Assembly: GCA_002964805.2 (NCBI GenBank)
Contig: PUDQ02000003.1
Coordinates: 3,038,001-3,102,000 of the forward strand
Length of the DNA: 64,000 nt
Source of the DNA: Trametes villosa
Taxonomy: Eukaryota; Basidiomycota; Agaricomycetes; Polyporales; Polyporaceae
Direction: 5' to 3'
Of the stretch, positions 58,491 to 64,000 are shown in pieces. The stretch's first letter is position 1. Every line of letters begins with the position of its first letter. The translations under genes were made by a program, and so were the position numbers. The notes under the pieces were generated by a model. That model did no database searches and was not told where the DNA came from. It saw only the letters and a program-made list of their open reading frames with translations.

Positions 58491-58995
58491 ATGTGCTACC
58501 TTCGCCAGTACGTACACTCATGAGCCTCCTTCGAAGCGACTGCTGAAAATCATGCAGAGTCTGCTACGTCTACACCAAGTGCGGTCACGTTCACCCCATG
58601 GTGAGAGCTCTCTGGTTTCCCTCCGTTAGCGTCGCAAGCTTACCGAGTCCTCCCAGCCCGACCAGCAGGTACATCGGCAACTTTATGCTATAGCGTACAT
58701 TCTGACACACTGCGGTGGTGCCACAGGTCTCCTGCGACAGCCCCCGCTGTAAATTCAGCCCGGTGCACCCAAAAAGCTGCCACGGCGCGACTTGCAAACA
58801 GACGTGCAAGCAATAGTGAGTCCATTCTCGCCTCCGTAAAGTCGCCCTTGCTTACCGTTATTCCCTCTATCACAGCCGTCAGCACCCGCAGCAATATTGT
58901 GAGCAGCATATCAGTGGTTGTGCCTCCGCGTCCTCACCGATCTCTTCTTAGCACCGCAAATGCCGGGCTACTGCCCGACTTGCGGCGGCCGGTGA
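58491..58995 (+). CDS. Small Cys-rich protein in five tiny exons, 71 aa
   Basis: Five exons (58491-58507, 58558-58600, 58727-58815, 58876-58898, 58952-58995) of 17, 43, 89, 23 and 44 nt join in perfect phase to 71 residues. The protein begins MCYLRQVCYVYTKCGHVHPM, continues CDSPRCKFSPVHPKSCHGAT and CKQTCKQYRQHPQQYSP, and ends YCPTCGGR. Ten cysteines and three to four histidines follow a C-x4-C / C-x4-C / C-x3-C / CPTC layout that suggests zinc binding. Small fungal proteins with a CxxF-S-P-x-H centre and a YSPQ...CPxC end are familiar in Agaricomycetes, but I know no assigned function. There is no signal peptide, so it is probably intracellular. All introns have GT/AG ends and fungal-like lengths (50-126 nt). 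Confidence 0.85.
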
Positions 58996-61900
58996 AGGCC
59001 CTGGCCCCTGAGCGAGGACCCATCTGTCCATCTCGCGCTTTCTTGGACTTCTTGGAATGACCGAACTCTCCGAACGATTGCGTACCTAACGTACTGCTAT
59101 CTTAATGCTTAATGGCCGGACTTCTTTCTAGACTTGTACACACTCCCCACTATCTATGTCCGCTTTCTTGTGCGAATGATATATTCACGCCGCTATTCAC
59201 AGTTCAGCCGAGCAGACTCCGCTGCGGTCAGCTTCGCAGATGCTATACCAAAGGTGTAACGCCAAAGCCTCAATCAGTGTTTACCGCACTTCCCTGCGTC
59301 GCGCCACCTCCTTCCCATGGCCGATGGGGATACGCTAGGTTCCCTAGCGTGCCGGAGCTGTCGGCCTGAACCCCACCATCGCCGCCGCCATAGCTCCTAT
59401 GTGACGCTTCGGCGTTCTCGCCGCCTGCGCTCGCCCTGGGGATCTCGGCCAGCGAGCCACTACGGGTTCGATGCGGTGCCGCGTCCCCCTGTGGCCGGTA
59501 CTGAGCATCGTGCAGAAGGCGTTCGTAGCCGCACGCCCGGGCGTCGATCTCGCCATCATGAAGCGGTAGCTTCTTGCGTGCCTGGGGCCGAATGCGGCAG
59601 GCGTTGTACTTCCTTTCCGCGATCCTCATTGAGCGCACAATGTGCGTTTGTCTCGTTCGCGAGCCCAAAGCCGCATCCATCGGGGCGGCGCAGTCTCGGC
59701 AGCAATTTGACGAAAGCACTCTATCATGCCGCGTGCTTCACTGTTAGAGTACAACGCGCAGTTAATTACCGACATTGTGAACCGCCTGGCGGAGTCCACA
59801 GGCCACAGATAGAACTTCAGTGTGGTATGACGTCCCGTGGGCGGCGGCCGCGAAGCACCGCTTCCGAGACAAGCTGCTCAAGTCCGCCAGTGCAGCACCG
59901 CCGCACGCGGGATCGTCGGCGAGGCCATTTCGGTCTCCTAGGCGTGCGCCTCCAGGCGGTGCGCCGACGACTATCGATGACGACACCGACACCGAAGCTG
60001 GATGGGGATGGACAAGGATGGCCGGAGGGCGCGCGGGCGCTCGGGGAGGCTGCGCCGCGGCCGCACTTTGAGACGCTGCTTCTAGTCCGCGGTGGCGGGG
60101 CAGCGGCGGGTCGTCGCACGATCGGTTCTTTGCAGTGCAGAAGTCGGGGTCGACTGTGGGTTCGTACGATGTACGCGTCGCAGTGCTGTCTATGCCAATA
60201 AGCCGCGACGAAGCCTATGCGTGCTAGATCGTACCATTCGGCACGACTTCTCCTGATACGTGCTTCAGGCGCCGAGGCGGACGTACCTCGTGTGACGCCG
60301 TTGCAGACGCTAGTCAGGGTGTACGTGAGTTGATACATGAGCGTTCAGCGCAGGAGATCAGGTCGAAGACGGATGGCGGGGGTCCATCCATCCCGATGCT
60401 AAGCTTCTAGACGCGCAGGTGGGGAGGCTCTCTATGCAAAGTTGAGGCCGCAGAACACATTCAGGAGAATTGTCTATCCAGCACTCACGTTATATCACAG
60501 AAGACGGACGTCTTCTCGAGCTGTGCTTGCGGCGAACCGCTGCAGCTGAGTGACTGGAAGGTGTACATCTGGTGGTGTGTTGTCAATGTAGCAGCGCACA
60601 GATCATTTTGCGGAGATCTCACCCGTCCACGTCGGGCTTCTCATTGACGGCTTCCACTTCGAAGCAGACCGCAGGGCAGAAGGGGCTTCATTGAAGTCCG
60701 CGCGCAGCGCGCAGAGCGCATGTATCACGTTGGCGTGGGTACTCGGAGGACTCGAAGGGGTCTGGCGCGCTTGGGGATCCTTCGCTATCATCAGTGGTGT
60801 GGCATTGGCTGCGCGGGAACGGTGTTCATACAACAGTGGGAGCACGCGAGCTGCCAAGTTAGACTCTCGAACTGTCAGCCTGCCGCGAGCTGTGCAAGGG
60901 TCGTTGTTGCGGAGACGCTCTGGGTTCCGATATTAACGCACATGGGTCATCCGTCCCCGGGCTGCGCGCGCCCCGCGGTTGGATAGCGATGCAAACAATG
61001 AGAGCGCATGGTTGTAGCAAGAAGAGAAGCGAGGGCGCAGGCGGCGGGCATCTTGAACGCTCGTGATTATCAGGCCGAGCAGCTGCGCGCCCACCATAAC
61101 GTACAATCGTGCCAGCTTCCACACAGAAATGAGCCGCGCAAGGATCATATCGTGCGAGTGACCTTAACATAGGGTCACGATAGGCACAGACAGGTGGTTC
61201 TGCAACAAACATGTCGGAAGCTTGTCAGAAACCGCGGTTTAAGCCCATCGGCGCTGAGAACGACATGCGCGCTCACCGCTGTCTTCTGAGGGCCGCCGCC
61301 AGCGGTCATCACAGGCTGATATCTCTGAGAGATTTCGGTGCCGGATAGAGTTAGCCTTCGCAGCACGGAGGGTGGAAGAACAGAACGCATGCGTACGTAC
61401 ACATCGAAAGTTCCTGAGGCATGGCCGCAACATCGGCCACAGTCGCAGCACTGCATTGGGCACCATATGGTGAGGGCGCTGACGACCTTTCAAGGGCATA
61501 CATGATGGACGCAGAAAAACGAACTCGAGCGAGTAGCCTTCACATTGCCGGTGGACTGGCAGTACGTGAAAGGGATGGTGGTTCAGAGTCATGAAGCTAA
61601 CGCGCGCTGCTAAGTTGAGCGTCTAAATGCCATCTCGTCTCGAACATCCACTTCAGCCTCAAGATGCGAGCGAGACATACATGCAGCGGAATGTCATTTA
61701 CCACAAATTACAATGTCGCGCTTCTAGTTCATCCAACCATCAGCGCAGCGCAGCAATGCGAAAAACCCGATCCACTTAGCTGTCGTGCGGCCGTACTGTA
61801 CTGACTCTGAGGCGCGAACGACGAACGACACCAGGCCGAAAATCTGGAATATTCGGCGATCAGCTACGCAGACCGAAAATTTACACGATGACGTCCCCGC

Positions 61901-62348
61901 CCAGTCCTTGAGAACGCTCGGCCGAGCCATCCCATGCGAAACAGGCCATGGCAGGTACGTCTAGGTACGTCCGGACTTTCCTCGGAGAAACGTTGTGTGC
62001 CGGGCGATCATATCCAAATCCACTTGCTGGACTTGCAAGCTCTTGCAAGTTGCTCGCACGTTCGCGGCGACGCACTCAGGAAAAATAACCACAGAGATTC
62101 CTATCGCAAGCTAGCATGCCTGGGGCCTCGCAACGCAGCAGATGTCGCCATCTTCTAGGAGACCACCGACTGGAGAAGAGTACTAGTGCTGCGCGGGTCA
62201 GCCGGCCAGGGTGGCTCGTTACGCCGAAGGCTTTCCGAACCGCCGGAAGGGGCTTGCTACTTCACCCAATATACCGTAGACCTTGTAGCACGTACGCGGA
62301 TCCAATGACGCCGACTGCACCGACAAAAAGCATGTGTGTGCCGGAAAA
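58996..62348. other. 3.3-kb sparse region, possible decayed genes
   Basis: No complete gene could be built. Coding-like bits include MPRASLLEYNAQLITDIVNR on the plus strand at 59726, followed after a TAG by WYDVPWAAAAKHRFRDKLLK at about 59822. A hydrophobic minus-strand stretch (LARLYVMVGAQLLGLIITS, near 61070-61125) and TEISQRYQPVMTAGGGPQ at about 61290-61340 also occur. They may be remnants of genes or of a transposon, or divergent exons. Confidence 0.35.
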
Positions 62349-62429
62349 GGTGCTACCAGGGTTCGAACCTGGGTTTCGGGAAATCAATGACATCAAAATC
62401 CCGAGTGATAACCACTACACTATAGCACC
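62349..62429 (-). tRNA. tRNA-Gln (TTG) with short intron
   Basis: On the minus strand 81 nt fold as a tRNA. The acceptor arms are GGTGCTA and TAGCACC, the anticodon stem is CGGGA/TCCCG, and the T-arm is CCAGG-TTCGAAC-CCTGG. The anticodon TTG is followed by A37 and then an intron of about 10 nt (near TGTCATTGAT) in the canonical position. A TTTT terminator follows at once. The exact intron borders could shift by one base. Confidence 0.9.
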
Positions 62430-62855
62430 GCTTAAGGCGAAGGGCTTTGTACCTAATATTCTCTGCACACTGACAACTGGCCTGACGACTGGCACCAATC
62501 TGCAAGTTCAAATGCAGGCCGTGGTACGTTCTTGCGCAGAGCCGCCATGTCTCCTCTCTCGACAGACCGCCAGCTCGCGATGCTCGACCAAAGATGACCC
62601 GCAGTCTTGTACCTTGCCAAGCCCAAGACCGCAGGAAGGCATACGCTCAAAGCCCGGGCAGTACGGGAACTGACAACGGCCGGCGAGGGTGCCTTGAACG
62701 TTTTGCGAACGTCGGCCTCGTAAACCGCTGCGATTCGACCGTTTGGGCAATCCCGACGGGTGACGATGCGGATCCAGGATTGTGGCGAGCGCCTCCGACC
62801 TCGATCGCAGCGACTTGCCGCCCTGCGCCCGTGCCTGGAATCACATGGCCGCGCT

Positions 62856-62915
62856 TCCCCGCCCCCGCCCAGCCCCCGCCCCCGAACCCCGGACAGGCGG
62901 GGGCCGCCCCGCACC
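62856..62915. promoter_or_regulatory. Cluster of CreA/Mig1-like sites
   Basis: At least five CCCCGC/GCGGGG or CCCCCGCC cores are packed into 60 bp, about 500 bp before the alpha-glucosidase ATG. Carbon-catabolite repressors of the CreA/Mig1 class bind SYGGRG, so glucose repression of this gene is plausible. In GC-rich DNA such cores also occur by chance. Confidence 0.4.
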
Positions 62916-63359
62916 AGAAACGGCCAACTGTCTGGGGCAATTTCGCTGGACGAGACCTTAGCCGACCGACCGCCCACAGAGACCGCATGGGCAGTTGCGC
63001 CTCGGCGTCCTCAGCGCCCGCCCGAGCCCCCTCGGGTCTTCTCTATCCAAGAGGCAATTTGCGCGATCGCCGTCGGTACTTGGATGGGTCGGGGGCGCGG
63101 CCGGCGGGCAGCGTCTCTGATAGGACGGGGCGCGTCGGCCCCAGGGACGCCAGGCGCATCGCGCCGCCGCCGTCATCATTTCTCTCCGACCCTTGGGCGG
63201 CCATCAGAAGCGAGCATGCGTTCGCGCAGGTCAGCTGGGCTCGCTCGTCCCTCTTCTTCGGTCAAGTGAGCCCAGAGCAACCAGCGCGACGTCGGCCGGT
63301 GCGAACAGGGAAGCCAAGACACCCGCCTCGACGCCCAACGTCAGCGATCCGCGACGCCG

Positions 63360-63366
63360 TATAAAA
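63360..63366 (+). promoter_or_regulatory. TATA box of the alpha-glucosidase gene
   Basis: TATAAAA lies 52 bp before the ATG at 63418, an ideal spacing for a fungal gene with a short leader. Confidence 0.65.
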
Positions 63367-63417
63367 CGGCGGGGCACTCGTCGTGCTTCTCTTGTACGAG
63401 CGTGCACCTTCTCCACC

Positions 63418-64000
63418 ATGTACCTCCAAACCCTCCGCGCTCTGCTCCCCCTCGCGGTCCTCGGCCAGCTGGCCCTGCCGTCCAGCGCGGTGGGCACAGT
63501 CACCGACCCCGCCGTCCTCGACGCGTGCCCTGGCTACAAGGCGAAGAACGTGTTCACCTTCGGTCCCAAGCTCACTGCAGACCTCGTTCTCGCCGGGAAG
63601 GCATGCAACGTCTACGGCAACGACATCGAGAAGCTCAAGCTCGAGGTCACCTACGAGAACAGTGAGGCCTACCGTATCCTCATACCACTCTCATACTGAC
63701 TGGCAATCTGCAGAGGATCGTATTCACGTCAAGTTCACGAACCCCGCGGACAAGCGCTATGAAGTGCCCGAGGCCGTCTTCCCCCGGCCCCACGCGGACA
63801 TCTTCACGTCGCCGCACAGCGCCAACATCCGCTTCAACTACACGGCATCTCCTTTCTCGTTCTCGATCTACCGCGCGTCGACCCACGAGGTCCTCTTCAC
63901 GACCGCGAACCACTCCCTCATCTTCGAGCCGCAGTACCTGCGCGTGAAGACGAACCTCCCCGCCGAGGCGAACCTCTACGGTCTCGGCGAGCACACCGAC
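63418..64000 (+). CDS. Secreted GH31 alpha-glucosidase, 5' part
   Basis: Exon 1 (63418-63661) and exon 2 (63714 to the right edge) join in phase 1 through a 52-nt intron and remain open. The N-terminus MYLQTLRALLPLAVLGQLAL is a signal peptide. The mature start (AVLDACPGYKAKNVFTFGPK, LAGKACNVYGNDIEKLKLEV), then IHVKFTNPADKRYEVPEAVF, EVLFTTANHSLIFEPQYLRV and NLYGLGEHTD, are the GH31 N-terminal beta-domain landmarks of fungal alpha-glucosidases. The catalytic (WIDMNE-type) region lies beyond the window. The enzyme releases glucose from maltose, malto-oligosaccharides and starch ends outside the cell. N-glycosylation sequons (NYT, NHS) are present. The upstream GC boxes suggest glucose repression. 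Confidence 0.93.

Larger units (their letters stand above)
62430..63417. other. Upstream region of the GH31 gene
   Basis: The DNA is GC-rich with long chance open frames (for example 62594-63364 plus, Arg/Pro-rich, no domain). It contains the CreA/Mig1-like boxes and the TATA element listed separately. Confidence 0.5.

Noticed and set aside
59317..60201. 294-codon plus-strand open frame
   Set aside because: Mostly Arg/Ser-rich chance coding; only short parts in other frames look protein-like, reported separately.
62594..63364. 256-codon plus-strand open frame before the alpha-glucosidase
   Set aside because: Arg/Pro-rich, overlaps the promoter boxes and TATA element of the GH31 gene, and has no family resemblance.

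Overview
The window is nuclear DNA of a filamentous basidiomycete, most likely a wood-decay or other Agaricomycete. The evidence is: GC-rich coding DNA, many short spliceosomal introns (about 40-65 nt, GTRNGT...YAG), a class I hydrophobin, several fungal F-box/leucine-rich-like proteins, a seven-helix DUF6534-like membrane protein, and orthologues of ATG15, CDC73, eIF2A, PRP4 kinase and shugoshin. No rRNA, CRISPR array, bacterial IS element or intact autonomous transposon was seen. All spliced models were made by eye from reading frame, splice consensus and family knowledge.

Layout. 1-7.2 kb: a divergent pair of related F-box genes flanks the autophagy lipase ATG15, followed by a third F-box-like gene whose last intron carries a 134-bp MITE-like inverted-repeat element. 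7.4 kb: tRNA-Glu(CTC). 7.7-12.2 kb: two tandem DHA1-type MFS transporters. 13.6-15.2 kb: an F-box gene with four exons. 15.4-19.7 kb: the divergent housekeeping pair CDC73 (Paf1 complex) and eIF2A. 20.1-22.2 kb: another F-box gene and a second tRNA-Glu(CTC) of identical sequence on the opposite strand. 23.5-24.2 kb: a low-complexity conserved-looking protein; then about 3 kb of GC-rich DNA without a convincing gene.

27.2-27.7 kb: class I hydrophobin. 29.1-30.9 kb: DUF6534-like seven-helix protein. 30.9-33.5 kb: unexplained DNA with splice-like signals on the minus strand. 33.5-35.2 kb: mitochondrial-type PP2C phosphatase. 35.6-37.8 kb: a third DHA1 transporter, closest to the first. 38.3 kb: a small conserved-looking gene. 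39.6-42.7 kb: a 14-helix MFS transporter. 43.0-47.2 kb: two tandem cyclase/kynurenine-formamidase-like enzymes. 47.9-52.8 kb: the divergent pair PRP4 kinase and shugoshin. 53.5-55.6 kb: a 687-residue disordered protein.

57-59 kb: a poorly resolved basic coiled-coil gene and a 71-residue Cys-rich protein spread over five tiny exons. 59-62.3 kb: sparse, unresolved DNA. 62.35 kb: tRNA-Gln(TTG) with a short intron. 63.4 kb to the right edge: the start of a secreted GH31 alpha-glucosidase, preceded by a cluster of CreA/Mig1-like GC boxes. The genes do not form one pathway. The coherent local units are the tandem transporter pair, the tandem cyclase pair and the two divergent housekeeping pairs. 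The most notable observations are the MITE inside an F-box intron, the five-exon 71-residue Cys-rich gene, and the dispersed versus tandem duplication pattern of the transporters.
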